Source: Brucella rhizosphaerae
Lineage (GTDB): Bacteria > Pseudomonadota > Alphaproteobacteria > Rhizobiales > Rhizobiaceae
DNA length: 64,000 bases
Direction of reading: 5' to 3'
NCBI RefSeq assembly: GCF_002252475.1
Contig: NZ_NNRK01000026.1
Span: 124,001 to 188,000 of the forward strand
The number at the start of each line of letters is the position of its first letter. Within the stretch, counting starts at the first letter, position 1. The notes under the pieces are model-generated. The model was not told the DNA's origin, searched no databases, and was given only the letters and a program-made list of their open reading frames with translations. Made by a program: the position numbers and the translations under genes. Of the stretch, positions 9,592 through 18,780 are shown piece by piece.

Positions 9592-10716
9592 TTAGCGTTT
9601 AGCCAGCTTGCTGCGCAGAGTTTTGGTGAACTGCCACAGGCGGGGATTGCCTTTGATTTTCGCGACGATTTTACTGCGTATCGCTTGTGCAACGGTGAAC
9701 GTCTTGCCCTTTGCCGTTAACGGAACAACAGTATCGTAGACGTTTCTTTCGATGTCGCACCATTCCCGTTTGTAGGGCTCATCGCCGATACCAAAGCTGT
9801 AGATCGGTACTCCGGCCTGGCAATGGACTTTCATGTCTTCATAGAAGAGAAATTCGCCGGGGCTCGCGGTCATTAACTCATCATCGGCTATCGCACTGAA
9901 TTCGACGGTCGGACCGTCTTTCGAGAATGTTTTACCGATTAGCGAGCGGATTTTACCGCCGACTTCAAGAATTTGCAGTCCGTATCCTGCTTTCTGCTTC
10001 CCAGCGTCTTCTCCATAAAGTTCTTTGAAGAAAGTCTGAATATGCGCCTCGGCAAAGGGGTCGCTAATCCCCATCTGCCTGAAGCGATGCGCCTTTAGCG
10101 TAAAAAACGTATCGAATATCGCATCGGATTCTTCATGGGACTTCGGTGCGTAAATGCGCCACCCGCCGGCTTCTTCATAACGGCGGCCATGCTGACGATG
10201 TTTTTTGAGTTTCCGCTTGGCATTGCTTCGCTCAAGCACAGCTTCAAAGCCATTGATTAACGAGGCGGCAAGAACAGGATTGGGGTTCTGGATACTCTTC
10301 AACGTCAATAATGGATTGTCTCGCCCTGAAAGAGAGGGCAGCTGTCGCGTTAAGGAAAGCACATCAATATCTGGCCGAGCGGCTCGAATGGTCAACACAA
10401 GTCGGTCAAGGGATGCGTGATCAACCGCACCATCAAGCCATGGGAAATTACAGTTTGCGTGGCTTCCGCCCGGATAACGCAACATGTTTGTACCGCTTAC
10501 GCTGACAGTCTCAAGTGGCAGCAACATCACGGGTGCATCGTCTGCAAACAGACCTGCAACCAGACCATCGGGATTAACATGCCTGCGCCAACAGTCGATC
10601 CAGTCGAAGCTTTGCGCATTGCCATGCAGTGCATCCGGCTTTGACCAGAAATCACGCAGCTGCGCGTAATCGGTGATAAGGCGTGGCGTTAGACTGGCTC
10701 TGGCTTTGTCAGTCAC
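9592..10716 (-). CDS. GNAT-fold (BioF2/CelD-like) acyltransferase
   Basis: A 374-residue soluble protein of the FemAB-like GNAT group often annotated as BioF2-like or CelD acetyltransferase. The middle part carries NAKRKLKKHRQHGRRYEEAG and then a GNAT-like core (FTLKAHRFRQMGI, GYGLQILEVGGKIRSLIGKT, SPGEFLFYEDM). Such proteins accompany cellulose and exopolysaccharide clusters, where acyl decoration is assumed; the substrate here is unknown. It is convergent with the Wzc-like gene, with a 43-base gap, and so closes the exopolysaccharide block. Assignment to the fold is firm, function is not. Confidence 0.75.
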   Translation of the reverse strand: MTDKARASLTPRLITDYAQLRDFWSKPDALHGNAQSFDWIDCWRRHVNPDGLVAGLFADDAPVMLLPLETVSVSGTNMLRYPGGSHANCNFPWLDGAVDHASLDRLVLTIRAARPDIDVLSLTRQLPSLSGRDNPLLTLKSIQNPNPVLAASLINGFEAVLERSNAKRKLKKHRQHGRRYEEAGGWRIYAPKSHEESDAIFDTFFTLKAHRFRQMGISDPFAEAHIQTFFKELYGEDAGKQKAGYGLQILEVGGKIRSLIGKTFSKDGPTVEFSAIADDELMTASPGEFLFYEDMKVHCQAGVPIYSFGIGDEPYKREWCDIERNVYDTVVPLTAKGKTFTVAQAIRSKIVAKIKGNPRLWQFTKTLRSKLAKR

Positions 10717-10740
10717 GTTTCGGTTGCCCTCGCAAATCGC

Positions 10741-10959
10741 TCAACGACGTTTTGGGCGCGGAGGCTGAGCCATCCACCAGATGATCCCCATAGCGGGCAA
10801 TACCCATAGAATGCCGGTAACGAAGAAATAAAGAAGATGCACCCACGCGGGCGAGTTGCCAAGCTGGGCCACGGCGATGATTGTCGCAAAAACCGCATAG
10901 ACGATCACAAGAGTGACCAGCAGAAATGTGCCTATGAGTTTTTTCAGCCGAACGGGCAT
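10741..10959 (-). CDS. DUF2842 small membrane protein
   Basis: Seventy-two residues from the ATG at 10959, with GAGGAGA seven bases upstream. Two hydrophobic helices (about 8-30 and 41-62) end in WWMAQPPRPKRR. This matches DUF2842, a short alphaproteobacterial family of unknown function. The frame stays open far upstream to 12147, but that stretch is antisense to ctaA and compositionally odd, so only this short part is real. The gene lies 24 bases before the acyltransferase gene on the same strand. Confidence 0.8.
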   Translation of the reverse strand: MPVRLKKLIGTFLLVTLVIVYAVFATIIAVAQLGNSPAWVHLLYFFVTGILWVLPAMGIIWWMAQPPRPKRR

Positions 10960-11106
10960 GTCATTCTCCTCTATCCTGCTCTTCACTAGCTTGTGAGAAC
11001 GCGCAAAGGAAGAGAAAACGCGTCGGCATGTCGCGTGAACCCGGCTTGTAACCGCTTCTCCTATGCGGCATGTATCGGCCAACTGAAAAATCAAGGATGA
11101 AATGGC

Positions 11107-12180
11107 ATGGCGGCAATATCCGTTCGACATGAAGGGCAGGGCACAGTGAGATCTGGCGAGGATAAAAATCGTCGGCTGATCCGCTATTGGCTCTATGCGG
11201 TTTTTGTCGTTCTGATCGCCATCGTCATGGTCGGTGGCGCAACGCGCATGACTGGCTCTGGCCTGTCGATCACCGAATGGAAACCAATCCATGGCGTCAT
11301 TCCGCCGCTCAATCATGCCGAATGGCTGGAAGAGTTCGATAAATACCGCCAGATTCCGCAGTATCAGCAGATCAATAAGGGCATGTCGCTCGAAGCCTTT
11401 CAGTCCATCTTCTGGTGGGAATGGGCGCATCGCATGCTTGCGCGCTTTGTGGGCTTTCTGGTCGCCGTTCCACTTGCATTTTTCTGGCTGACCGGACGCC
11501 TGAACAGCAGCCTTAAATATCGGATGCTTGGCCTTCTGGCGCTGGGTGGCTTTCAGGGCGCCATTGGCTGGTGGATGGTGGCATCGGGCTTGAGCGAGCT
11601 GACAAGTGTCAGCCAGTACCGTCTTGCTATTCACCTGACCACGGCATGCGTTATCATAACAGCGGTGTTCTATATCGCGCGGGGTCTGGTCACCTATACA
11701 GAGCGCCCGGCGGAGCGAGCGATCCAGCGCTTTGCTGGCTGGCTGGTTTTTGCCGTGCTGGTACAAATCTATCTTGGCGGGCTTGTCGCCGGGCTTCATG
11801 CAGGTCTTACCTACAATACCTGGCCGTTGATGGATGGCGCAATCATCCCTTCCGATTTGTTTATCCAGTCGCCGTGGTGGCGTAATCTGTTTGAAAATCC
11901 GAAAACTGTGCAGTTCGTGCACCGCATGTTCGCCTACACAGTTCTGGTTCTGGCGGTTATTCATGCTGTGCAGGTTTGGAAAAACGCAGCTGCAACCACC
12001 CACGCCCGCCGAACGATCGTTCTGCTCGGGCTCATTCTGGTGCAGGCAGCGATTGGTATCGTGACTCTTTTGATGAGTGTGCCGCTCGATCTCGGCCTCA
12101 CACACCAGTTTGTGGCGCTGATGGTTCTGGCTTTCGCCGTTGCACACTGGCGCGCAACAAAGGGCGCTTACAAACAGTAA
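11107..12180 (+). CDS. ctaA: Heme A synthase (COX15/CtaA type 2)
   Basis: Oxidises the C8 methyl of heme O to the formyl group of heme A for aa3-type cytochrome oxidases, in the inner membrane. The 357-residue product has eight membrane segments and the family motif [22 protein letters not shown] near residues 40-62 (read in parts). The heme-ligand histidines are in [26 protein letters not shown] and LTHQFVAL. The length is that of the alphaproteobacterial/mitochondrial class. An AAGGA precedes the start. Its last 13 bases overlap the convergent kinase gene. Confidence 0.92.
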   Translation: MAAISVRHEGQGTVRSGEDKNRRLIRYWLYAVFVVLIAIVMVGGATRMTGSGLSITEWKPIHGVIPPLNHAEWLEEFDKYRQIPQYQQINKGMSLEAFQSIFWWEWAHRMLARFVGFLVAVPLAFFWLTGRLNSSLKYRMLGLLALGGFQGAIGWWMVASGLSELTSVSQYRLAIHLTTACVIITAVFYIARGLVTYTERPAERAIQRFAGWLVFAVLVQIYLGGLVAGLHAGLTYNTWPLMDGAIIPSDLFIQSPWWRNLFENPKTVQFVHRMFAYTVLVLAVIHAVQVWKNAAATTHARRTIVLLGLILVQAAIGIVTLLMSVPLDLGLTHQFVALMVLAFAVAHWRATKGAYKQ

Positions 12181-13013
12181 GCGGTCTGACGCAGATGCCT
12201 TAGCGCGGAGGCAATTTTCAGCTCCCGCGCTTCGTCTGCTTCATTGCCATCTTCGAGATGCCACGCAGCTGAAAGACAGCCATAAGCAAAAGCGTAATCA
12301 AGGACATGAGCGGAATCACATTTGAGGATCGCTGCAAAATGTTCGGCCATTTGTTGTGCCCGCGCAACGTCGAGGCAAAGATCATCACGATCCAGCGGAT
12401 TGTAGAAGATGTTGGCGGCGTCGAATGCCGCATCCCCCACCAACCCATGGGGATCGATCACAAGCCAACCGCGCGGCCCACGAATAACATTCTCATGATG
12501 AATATCGCCATGAAGTGGAATAGCTTCGTGCGGCATTTCCAACAGGCGCTTTGCACGTTCTGCAGCCTCAGCATAAATCGGCTTCTGGTTGGCGACTGCA
12601 AAGAGACCCGAAAAATGCTTGTCCAGCGGCTGCAAGTCATTTGGAACAGATGAAGCGGACGGCTGATGCAATGCAGTCAGCACTTGCCCGAAAATGGCGA
12701 GACATTCGTCGTCTTTGCCGCTTTTGAGATGCGCATCAAGATGATAGCTGCCTGCATATTCAAGCAACATCGATGATCCTTTGAGGTCGTAGAGTTTCGC
12801 AGCCCCGCGTCCCTCCCGCCAAGCAAGATAATGCGCGCCGCGCAATTCTTCCATCCCGGCGGGTTTGAGTTGCTTGATAACAAAAGTCTCGCCCGGATAG
12901 TCGTTGCGTTTGACTTTCCAGACAAGGCTTGAATGCGTATCCGCTAACAGTTCATAAAAGCCGATATTCCATTCAATAGGAAATATCGGCTTTAAGTTTT
13001 TGTGTTGACCCAT
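12168..13013 (-). CDS. Aminoglycoside/hydroxyurea kinase-type phosphotransferase (APH(6)-like)
   Basis: A 281-residue protein with a kinase-like fold of the streptomycin 6-kinase (aminoglycoside/hydroxyurea resistance) family. The ATP-site lysine is in TFVIKQLKP, the catalytic loop is HGDIHHENV near residue 170, and the metal-binding DPHG follows ([16 protein letters not shown]). The family includes true resistance enzymes and many uncharacterised housekeeping homologues. A chromosomal copy between ctaA and argC is no evidence of resistance. A hairpin at 13022-13046 separates it from argC upstream. Confidence 0.8.
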   Translation of the reverse strand: MGQHKNLKPIFPIEWNIGFYELLADTHSSLVWKVKRNDYPGETFVIKQLKPAGMEELRGAHYLAWREGRGAAKLYDLKGSSMLLEYAGSYHLDAHLKSGKDDECLAIFGQVLTALHQPSASSVPNDLQPLDKHFSGLFAVANQKPIYAEAAERAKRLLEMPHEAIPLHGDIHHENVIRGPRGWLVIDPHGLVGDAAFDAANIFYNPLDRDDLCLDVARAQQMAEHFAAILKCDSAHVLDYAFAYGCLSAAWHLEDGNEADEARELKIASALRHLRQTAYCL

Positions 13014-13021
13014 GTCTTTGT

Positions 13022-13046
13022 CCCAAAAACGGTTCCCATTTTTGGG
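13022..13046. terminator. Hairpin between argC and the APH-like gene
   Basis: CCCAAAAA and TTTTTGGG form an 8-base stem around CGGTTCCCA. It lies just after the argC stop on the minus strand. The sequence also resembles the CCCGAAAAGYGGGAACCGG core of the dispersed elements in this window, so it may be one of those re-used as a terminator. Confidence 0.5.
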
Positions 13047-13055
13047 AAAGATGCT

Positions 13056-13991
13056 TCAGGCCTTGCCGAGCATCAGGTTCATGTTCTGAACAGCAGCCCC
13101 CGATGCGCCCTTGCCGAGATTGTCGAGAAGTGCCACGAGATTAACCTGATTGTCGCCTTCCGTGCCAAACACGAAAAGCTTCATGCCATCCTTGCCTGCA
13201 AGCTCTTCTGCATCGACGCGCGGCAGCTGGCTGCTTTGCTCAAGTGCAACCACTTCGACAACATCCTGACCTGCATAATGTTCAGTAAGAGCCCGATGTA
13301 TATCCTGAAGCGATGGCTTGCCCTCAAGTTCAGTCACAAAGAGTGGAACCTGAACGATCATGCCTTGCGGAAAGCGGCCGACGCTGGGGCTGAAGAGTGG
13401 ACGACGGTCCAGACGACCATGCAATTCAAGTTCAGCGACATGCTTGTGACGCAGCGGCAGGCCATAGAGAAAATTGTTGGCGGCGAGATGCTCTGGATGG
13501 TTCTTGTCTTCCATCTGCGCAATCATCTGCTTTCCGCCGCCCGTATAGCCAGAAACTGCATTGACGCTGACCGGGTAGTCCGCTGCCAGCAATCCTGCGT
13601 CCCGCAATGGACGGACGAGCGCGATTGCACCTGTCGGATAGCAACCGGGATTGGCAACAAGACGAGCTTCGGCGATACGCTCACGCTGGCCCTTGGCAAG
13701 CTCGGCAAAACCATAGGCCCAATCCGAATGAACGCGATGAGCGGTCGAGGTATCGATGATACGGGTCGAGTTGTGACCTTCGAGCAGCGAAACTGCTTCC
13801 TTGGAAGCGTCGTCGGGCAAGCACAGAATTGCAATATCGGCAGAGCGCAAATAGTCGGCGCGCAAATCTTTGTTGCGGCGCTCGGATTCCGGGATGGAAA
13901 TCACTTCAAGATCGTCGCGCTCGGCAAGGCGGCTGCGGATTTGCAGACCAGTTGTGCCGTGTTCGCCGTCGATGAAGATTTTCGGTTTCAT
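13056..13991 (-). CDS. argC: N-acetyl-gamma-glutamyl-phosphate reductase, type 2
   Basis: NADPH-dependent reduction of N-acetyl-glutamyl phosphate to the semialdehyde in arginine synthesis. The 311-residue protein starts with the nucleotide-binding [18 protein letters not shown]. The catalytic cysteine is Cys117 in [14 protein letters not shown], followed by [11 protein letters not shown]. The length fits the short type 2 class, not the 340-residue type 1. The next gene upstream, on the same strand, is agmatinase; arginine and polyamine genes are therefore neighbours, as is usual in Brucella-type genomes. Confidence 0.93.
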   Translation of the reverse strand: MKPKIFIDGEHGTTGLQIRSRLAERDDLEVISIPESERRNKDLRADYLRSADIAILCLPDDASKEAVSLLEGHNSTRIIDTSTAHRVHSDWAYGFAELAKGQRERIAEARLVANPGCYPTGAIALVRPLRDAGLLAADYPVSVNAVSGYTGGGKQMIAQMEDKNHPEHLAANNFLYGLPLRHKHVAELELHGRLDRRPLFSPSVGRFPQGMIVQVPLFVTELEGKPSLQDIHRALTEHYAGQDVVEVVALEQSSQLPRVDAEELAGKDGMKLFVFGTEGDNQVNLVALLDNLGKGASGAAVQNMNLMLGKA

Positions 13992-14087
13992 GCGCTTTGC
14001 CTTTGGATTTCAGAAAGTTACGCTCGTATTCGGAATCAATTTTTCAGCAGCTTGAATCAATCTGTGAGCTGCAATAACACTTAATCT

Positions 14088-15038
14088 TTATCGTCGTGCC
14101 TTTTGCTCAGCCAGAAGCCCGAGAAAGTACATTGCGATGGTCGCTCCGGCGATAGCCGTTATATCGGCATGATCGTAAGCCGGTGCAACCTCCACAATGT
14201 CAGCTCCGACAAAATCAAGTTGTGTCAGTTTGCGAAGCACGGACAGCATCTTCGCTGATGATGGTCCGCCCGCAACTGGTGTGCCTGTTCCCGGGGCAAA
14301 TGCAGGATCAAGACAGTCGATGTCGAAGGTCAGATAAGTCTTTTTGCCGGCTGTGCGCTTGAGAATTTCGTCAGCAATAGCTGCTGCCGACATATCCTCA
14401 ACCTCGTGACCATAAATGATCTTGATCCCGCAATCTTCGGGTGCGTGGGTCCGGATGCCGATCTGGATCGAATGTTCAGGGTCGATAATCCCGTCCCGCA
14501 CGGCGCGGGCCACGAAAGAACCGTGATCAATGCGCTTGCCATCGTCAAACCACGTATCCTGATGCGCATCGAATTGCACCAGTGCCAGCGGACCATATTT
14601 CGCAGCATGGGCTTTGAGCAGTGGCCAGGTTACGAAATGATCGCCGCCAAGCGTCAGCAAAAATGCATCGGACTTGAGGATTTTCGCGGCTTCGCGTTCT
14701 ATCGTTGCAGGCGTCTTATAATGATTGCCGTAATCAAGGAGACAGTCACCGTAGTCGACCACCGCGAGATTTTCGAACAGATCGCGCTCAAAGGGATATT
14801 GCGGGTCGTTGTCGAAAATGGCTGACGCACGACGGATCGCTTGTGGGCCGAAACGCGCGCCGGGTCTGTTGGAGACCGCAGCATCGAACGGAATGCCCCA
14901 AACGACTGCTTCAGCGCCCCTGAGCGACTTCGTATAAACGCGCCGCATGAATGACAGAACACCCGCATGGGTGGGGTCTGTGGCGGCACTGTTCAGGCTG
15001 CGGGCAGTGAAAGCATGGTCGATGGTTTTTGAGGGCAT
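14088..15038 (-). CDS. speB: Agmatinase / ureohydrolase
   Basis: Hydrolyses agmatine to putrescine and urea, or a related guanidino substrate. From the ATG at 15038 (GGGAGCC upstream) the product has 316 residues; the frame extends to 15080 but without a good ribosome-binding site. The manganese-binding motifs of the arginase family are all present: GGDHFVTW, FDAHQDTWFD and FDIDCLDPAFAPGTGTP, the last followed by GG. Arginase is excluded by overall agmatinase-type spacing, but substrate cannot be proved by reading. Confidence 0.87.
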   Translation of the reverse strand: MPSKTIDHAFTARSLNSAATDPTHAGVLSFMRRVYTKSLRGAEAVVWGIPFDAAVSNRPGARFGPQAIRRASAIFDNDPQYPFERDLFENLAVVDYGDCLLDYGNHYKTPATIEREAAKILKSDAFLLTLGGDHFVTWPLLKAHAAKYGPLALVQFDAHQDTWFDDGKRIDHGSFVARAVRDGIIDPEHSIQIGIRTHAPEDCGIKIIYGHEVEDMSAAAIADEILKRTAGKKTYLTFDIDCLDPAFAPGTGTPVAGGPSSAKMLSVLRKLTQLDFVGADIVEVAPAYDHADITAIAGATIAMYFLGLLAEQKARR

Positions 15039-15101
15039 AGCTGGCTCCCGAATAGTTTCACAACTCTCATAGCGCTTCACGATGCAAATTGGGAGATTGC
15101 T

Positions 15102-15433
15102 TTATGCGGTTTTCGCATCAAACTCGTATGCACGTTCTACGCGGGCGATGCGAACGCGATAAGTTTTATACCATTGCTGACGGCCGAGCTTTTGCGCGAT
15201 GAGATGATCGACATCGCGCTTCCATGCACGGATGCTGTCTTCGTCTACCCAGAATGAGTTGGTGATGCCGAAACCCTCTGCATCCCGCGATAGCCGGGTT
15301 GCCTCGCCGCAAGCTCCGCCATTCGATCGGCCATTTCACCATAACCATCATCACCGCCGAAGCGTTGGGATGAAAACGAGACCATATAATAGGGTGCCTG
15401 TGGCGTGATGGCGAAACGTTCAGTCGGGGACAT
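15102..15433 (-). pseudogene. Antibiotic-biosynthesis-monooxygenase-like gene, frameshifted
   Basis: The first part (MSPTERFAITPQAPYYMV to AARQPGYRGMQ) runs in one frame from the ATG at 15433. The rest (RDAEGFGITNSFWVDEDSI, then RAWKRDVDHLIAQKLGRQQ, ending AYEFDAKTA) runs in another frame to the TAA at 15102. The two parts together make a complete dimeric alpha-beta barrel protein of about 110 residues of the ABM family. The break lies near 15278-15292, at a CGCGG motif, where a short deletion between repeats would explain both the frame change and a few missing residues. A sequencing error is possible. Confidence 0.75.
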
Positions 15434-15616
15434 TTTCTTATTCCATAGGCGAAGAATCTTGAACTATGTGCTTCATGAATGTTGTCACCATGGCTTGCAA
15501 CTGTGACGAAGCCGCGCTGCATCACAGATCAGGGTGCAAGATCACGCGAGCGATAAACCGCGATTGTAAGAATACAGGCCGTATTGGCAAATACCTCTCT
15601 TTCGGAGAGGGATTTT

Positions 15617-16423
15617 ATGAAGAAAGCAATATTTCCAATTTCAATCGTACTTGCTTGTTCTGCGGCATTGTCTGGCTGTGTGACTGACCAACATGCGGCC
15701 CGATATCAATTGGAGCAGCAGAATGTGAGCGCACTCAACTGGATGCAGCAATCCGGTGAATATGATGCGCTCGCCTATCAAACGTTCAACGGTGCACGCA
15801 AAGCGTTCGATACGGCGAAGGTTCGCAAGGGATACAGGAAGGCGGTGATTGTCGATCTCGATGAGACGATGATCGACAATTCGGCTTATGCCGGATGGCG
15901 CGTTCAGCACAATATGCCTTACGCAGAGAAAACATGGGGGCGTTGGATGGCTGCCGAACAGGCGCGACCCATCCCGGGCGCTGTCGAGTTCGCGCGCTAC
16001 GTGAATTCGCATGGAGGCACAATGTTCTACGTTACGAACCGCGATGCCAAATCATTTGAGCATACAGCAGCCAATATCAGGAAGCTCGGCTTTCCCGGTG
16101 TCTCTGCGAAGACGCTGTTGCTCAATAGTGGACAATCCAACAAGCAGCCGCGTTTCGATAAAGTCAAAGCAGCAGGCTTTGATGTCGTGATCTATATTGG
16201 CGATAATCTGAATGATTTCGGGGGTGCTACTTATCATAAGACCAACCAGCAGCGGCGCGCATTTGTTGCAGCCAACCGAGAGGCTTTTGGTACGAGATTC
16301 TTCATGCTTCCAAACCCGAGTTACGGTGACTGGGTTTCTGGCATGGCACCGGACTATTACAAACAGCCTGTTGAGAAGCAATTGGAGATCAACCGGAAAG
16401 CCATTCGAGCCTGGGCTGGCTGA
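15617..16423 (+). CDS. Class C acid phosphatase, e(P4)-type outer-membrane lipoprotein
   Basis: A HAD-superfamily phosphatase of the lipoprotein e(P4) group, probably removing phosphate from nucleotides or other esters outside the cytoplasm. From the ATG at 15617 (GGAGAGGG upstream) it has 268 residues: a lipoprotein signal with lipobox LSGC, then the nucleophile motif VIVDLDETMIDNSAY (DxDxT type) near residue 75. VTNRDAK and the metal motif YIGDNLNDFGG follow near residue 195. The length matches the family. It stands alone; a strong hairpin after the stop is shared with the convergent rpsI. Confidence 0.87.
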   Translation: MKKAIFPISIVLACSAALSGCVTDQHAARYQLEQQNVSALNWMQQSGEYDALAYQTFNGARKAFDTAKVRKGYRKAVIVDLDETMIDNSAYAGWRVQHNMPYAEKTWGRWMAAEQARPIPGAVEFARYVNSHGGTMFYVTNRDAKSFEHTAANIRKLGFPGVSAKTLLLNSGQSNKQPRFDKVKAAGFDVVIYIGDNLNDFGGATYHKTNQQRRAFVAANREAFGTRFFMLPNPSYGDWVSGMAPDYYKQPVEKQLEINRKAIRAWAG

Positions 16424-16454
16424 AGCAGTGTGGCTATTCCAGAATGACAACGCA

Positions 16455-16481
16455 AAAAAGCGGACCCGAAGGCCCGCTTTT
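16455..16481. terminator. Bidirectional terminator between acid phosphatase and rpsI
   Basis: AAAAGCGG and CCGCTTTT pair, with an inner CC/GG, around a CGAA tetraloop. It has A-rich and T-rich flanks and lies between two convergent genes, so it can serve both. Confidence 0.85.
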
Positions 16482-16504
16482 CTGTAATTCTGAAGCGATA
16501 AATA

Positions 16505-16978
16505 TTAGCGCTTCGAGAACTGGAACGAACGGCGAGCCTTAGCCTTACCGTACTTCTTACGTTCAACAACGCGGCTATCGCGAGTAAGGAAGCCACCCTT
16601 CTTAAGAACCGTGCGAAGGCCTGGTTCGTAGTAGGTGAGTGCCTTGGAGATACCGTGACGAACGGCACCGGCCTGACCGGAAAGACCGCCACCAACAACG
16701 GTTGCGATGACATCGAACTGACCAGCGCGGTTCGATGCAACGATTGGCTGCTGCAGGATCATCTGCAGAACCGGACGTGCGAAATACGCGGCGAATTCTT
16801 TACCATTGACCGTGATCTTGCCGGAGCCTGGCTTGACCCAAACGCGAGCAATCGCGTCTTTACGCTTGCCAGTCGCATAAGCGCGGCCCTGAGCGTCGAT
16901 CTTCTGGACATGAACCGGAGCGGCCTGTTCGGCGACTACGCTGCCGAGTTCTTCGAGCGAGTTGAGCTGCTCAGCCAT
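16505..16978 (-). CDS. rpsI: 30S ribosomal protein S9
   Basis: A 157-residue S9 with the usual acidic/variable N-terminal extension of alphaproteobacteria. Core motifs are [30 protein letters not shown] and [14 protein letters not shown]. The basic tail [17 protein letters not shown] reaches the P-site in the family. It starts two bases after the rplM stop, the standard two-gene L13-S9 operon. Confidence 0.97.
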   Translation of the reverse strand: MAEQLNSLEELGSVVAEQAAPVHVQKIDAQGRAYATGKRKDAIARVWVKPGSGKITVNGKEFAAYFARPVLQMILQQPIVASNRAGQFDVIATVVGGGLSGQAGAVRHGISKALTYYEPGLRTVLKKGGFLTRDSRVVERKKYGKAKARRSFQFSKR

Positions 16979-16980
16979 GA

Positions 16981-17445
16981 TTATGCATTCCCTTTGTTCT
17001 TGCGGTTCAGCGCTGCGACGTCTAGGACTTCGGGCTGCTGAGCTTCATGCTGATGATCTGCACCTGCATAAACGCGCAGGTTCTTCATCTGGCGACGGCC
17101 GAGTGGGCCGCGCGGGATCATGCGCTCAATGGCCTTCTCAACAACGCGTTCTGGGAAACGGCCTTCAAGAATCTGGCGCGCAGTACGCTCCTTGATTCCG
17201 CCTGGATGGCCAGTGTGCCAGTAGTAAACCTTGTCGGTGTATTTCTTGCCGGTCAGAACAACCTTGTCGGCATTGATGATGATGACATTGTCGCCATCGT
17301 CAACGTGCGGGGTGAAGGTTGCTTTGTGCTTACCGCGCAGGCGATTGGCGACGAGGGATGCGAGACGACCGACGACGAGACCTTCTGCGTCGATCAGAAT
17401 CCACTTCTTCACCACTTCGGCTGGCTTCTGAGAAAAAGTTGCCAT
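16981..17445 (-). CDS. rplM: 50S ribosomal protein L13
   Basis: A 154-residue L13. [19 protein letters not shown], the [20 protein letters not shown] strand, [20 protein letters not shown] and [20 protein letters not shown] are all conserved family segments. First gene of the L13-S9 operon; its promoter should lie between 17446 and 17650. No clear autoregulatory leader structure was recognised there. Confidence 0.97.
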   Translation of the reverse strand: MATFSQKPAEVVKKWILIDAEGLVVGRLASLVANRLRGKHKATFTPHVDDGDNVIIINADKVVLTGKKYTDKVYYWHTGHPGGIKERTARQILEGRFPERVVEKAIERMIPRGPLGRRQMKNLRVYAGADHQHEAQQPEVLDVAALNRKNKGNA

Positions 17446-17654
17446 TGAAGTCTTCCTTGACTTAATCCCAGATCTTGCGATCCAGGCTTTTCTTGTTGCT
17501 TGTGTTGGTCACGCCAATGATACAGGCGGCCAACCCTAAGGACGTTAGAAAGCGAACTTTCATACGCACTGGGCGGGTCGATACACAAACTCTGGAAGAT
17601 CGTCAAGCGCTGTTTTTATATCAATCTTTTAAAAATACAATAAAAACAACGACT

Positions 17655-17680
17655 TATGGTATTGGTATTATAATACCATA
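17655..17680 (-). terminator. AT-rich terminator hairpin after the thioesterase gene
   Basis: TATGGTATT and AATACCATA make a perfect nine-base stem around an eight-base loop. On the minus strand it follows the thioesterase stop by a few bases and is followed by a T-rich tract, as in an intrinsic terminator, although the stem is AT-rich. Confidence 0.6.
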
Positions 17681-17685
17681 TCTTT

Positions 17686-18132
17686 TTATCGCGGTGGAAT
17701 GGAATAAGTGGCTGTTGCATGAGCGATTAGCTCATTTGTCTCATCGCTGAAAAGACTTATTTCCAGGACAGCCAAACGCTTTCCGAGCTTGAGAATCTTT
17801 GCTTCCGCTTTCACGGTCCCCGGAGTGGCTTTGCGCAGGAAGTTGATATTGAGATTTGTGGTCACGGCGAGCGCGACGGGCCCAATATGACCAAGAATAG
17901 CTGCATAAGCTGCGACATCTGCAAGTCCGAAAAGGGAAGGGCCTGAAACAGTACCACCGGGCCGTAAATGCCGGCTGTCGGCGTGAAGATGCATCGTCGC
18001 TTTTCCATCGTCGATAGAGACGATCTCGAAACTGTCATCAAGCTGCGGAAATTCGCGCTTCATGAAAAGGCGTAAATCGTCAATATTCATAACTGGGCTC
18101 AAGGCCGTATGGTGTGCAGCGCTGATATTCAT
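17686..18132 (-). CDS. PaaI-type hotdog-fold thioesterase
   Basis: From the ATG at 18132 (GAGGGAGA upstream) the product has 148 residues of the PaaI/YbgC-like hotdog thioesterase family; the frame extends to 18255 without family-like sequence. The core has HLRPGGTVSGPSLFGLADVA (usually HxN/GG then helix with a catalytic acid), NLNINFLRKATPG and AEAKILKLGKRLAVLEI. It likely hydrolyses an acyl-CoA; the substrate is unknown. It is divergent from the CoA-binding protein gene, with about 100 bases between starts. Confidence 0.82.
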   Translation of the reverse strand: MNISAAHHTALSPVMNIDDLRLFMKREFPQLDDSFEIVSIDDGKATMHLHADSRHLRPGGTVSGPSLFGLADVAAYAAILGHIGPVALAVTTNLNINFLRKATPGTVKAEAKILKLGKRLAVLEISLFSDETNELIAHATATYSIPPR

Positions 18133-18235
18133 GTTCTCTCCCTCATAACAAGGAATAGGGGGAGGATGGTCAATCTTGCAAGCATGTGTTGCGATATGCA
18201 AAAAATAAAACCCGAATTTGCAGCGGAGGAATGAA

Positions 18236-18658
18236 ATGCAAGCGTCTTCAGACAATCAGATTCGCGAGATTCTTCAGTCCGTCAAAACGATTGCGCTGCT
18301 TGGAGCGTCGCCCAAGCCTGAGCGCCCCAGCAATGGCGTCATGAAGTTTCTATTGGATTGGGGCTATCACGTGATTCCCGTTAATCCGGGGCAGGTGGGA
18401 AAGATCATCCACGGACAACAAGTCGTGGCTACACTCGGCGATATTGATGAGCAGATTGATATGGTCGATGTGTTTCGCGCGTCTTACTCGCTTCCGGGGA
18501 TTGTGGACGAAATTCTCGCCCTTAAACAGCGACCAGCCGTTCTATGGACGCAGCTTGATGTCGTCCATGAAGAGGCTGCCAAAAAGGCTGAAGAGGAGGG
18601 TCTGAAGGTGGTGATGGATCGCTGTCCGGCTATCGAGTATCCACGCTTGATGCGCTGA
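18236..18658 (+). CDS. CoA-binding domain protein (YccU-like)
   Basis: A 140-residue Rossmann-fold protein of the CoA_binding_2 family. The start at 18236 is set by GGAGGAATGAA just before it. Visible motifs are KTIALLGASPKPERPSNGVM, the nucleotide-binding loop at the front, followed by GYHVIPVNPGQVGKIIHGQ and VVMDRCPAIEYPRL, the last a conserved end segment. The family binds CoA in crystal structures but has no assigned reaction. Confidence 0.85.
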   Translation: MQASSDNQIREILQSVKTIALLGASPKPERPSNGVMKFLLDWGYHVIPVNPGQVGKIIHGQQVVATLGDIDEQIDMVDVFRASYSLPGIVDEILALKQRPAVLWTQLDVVHEEAAKKAEEEGLKVVMDRCPAIEYPRLMR

Positions 18659-18780
18659 CCTTAAGCCACGGAATTAATTTCTGTAATTGTGTCGCTTGGC
18701 GCAAAATCCTCCTTTGCTTTCTTTGTGGCACAGCCTAACGTCCGCTCATACTAATTGGCATAGACTATCAGGAGGAACTT

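Noticed and set aside
10960-12147. Long upstream extension of the DUF2842 frame (to 468 residues)
   Set aside because: It is antisense to ctaA and rich in His, Gln, Arg and Asn, as expected of a shadow frame; the strong RBS at 10959 marks the true start.
12168-13013. Reading the APH(6)-like gene as an acquired antibiotic-resistance gene
   Set aside because: No mobile element or unusual composition around it, and it sits between housekeeping genes; many family members are not resistance enzymes.
18659-18780. Possible SAM-II riboswitch before metY
   Set aside because: The position is right for alphaproteobacteria, but I could not find the conserved pseudoknot sequence pattern.
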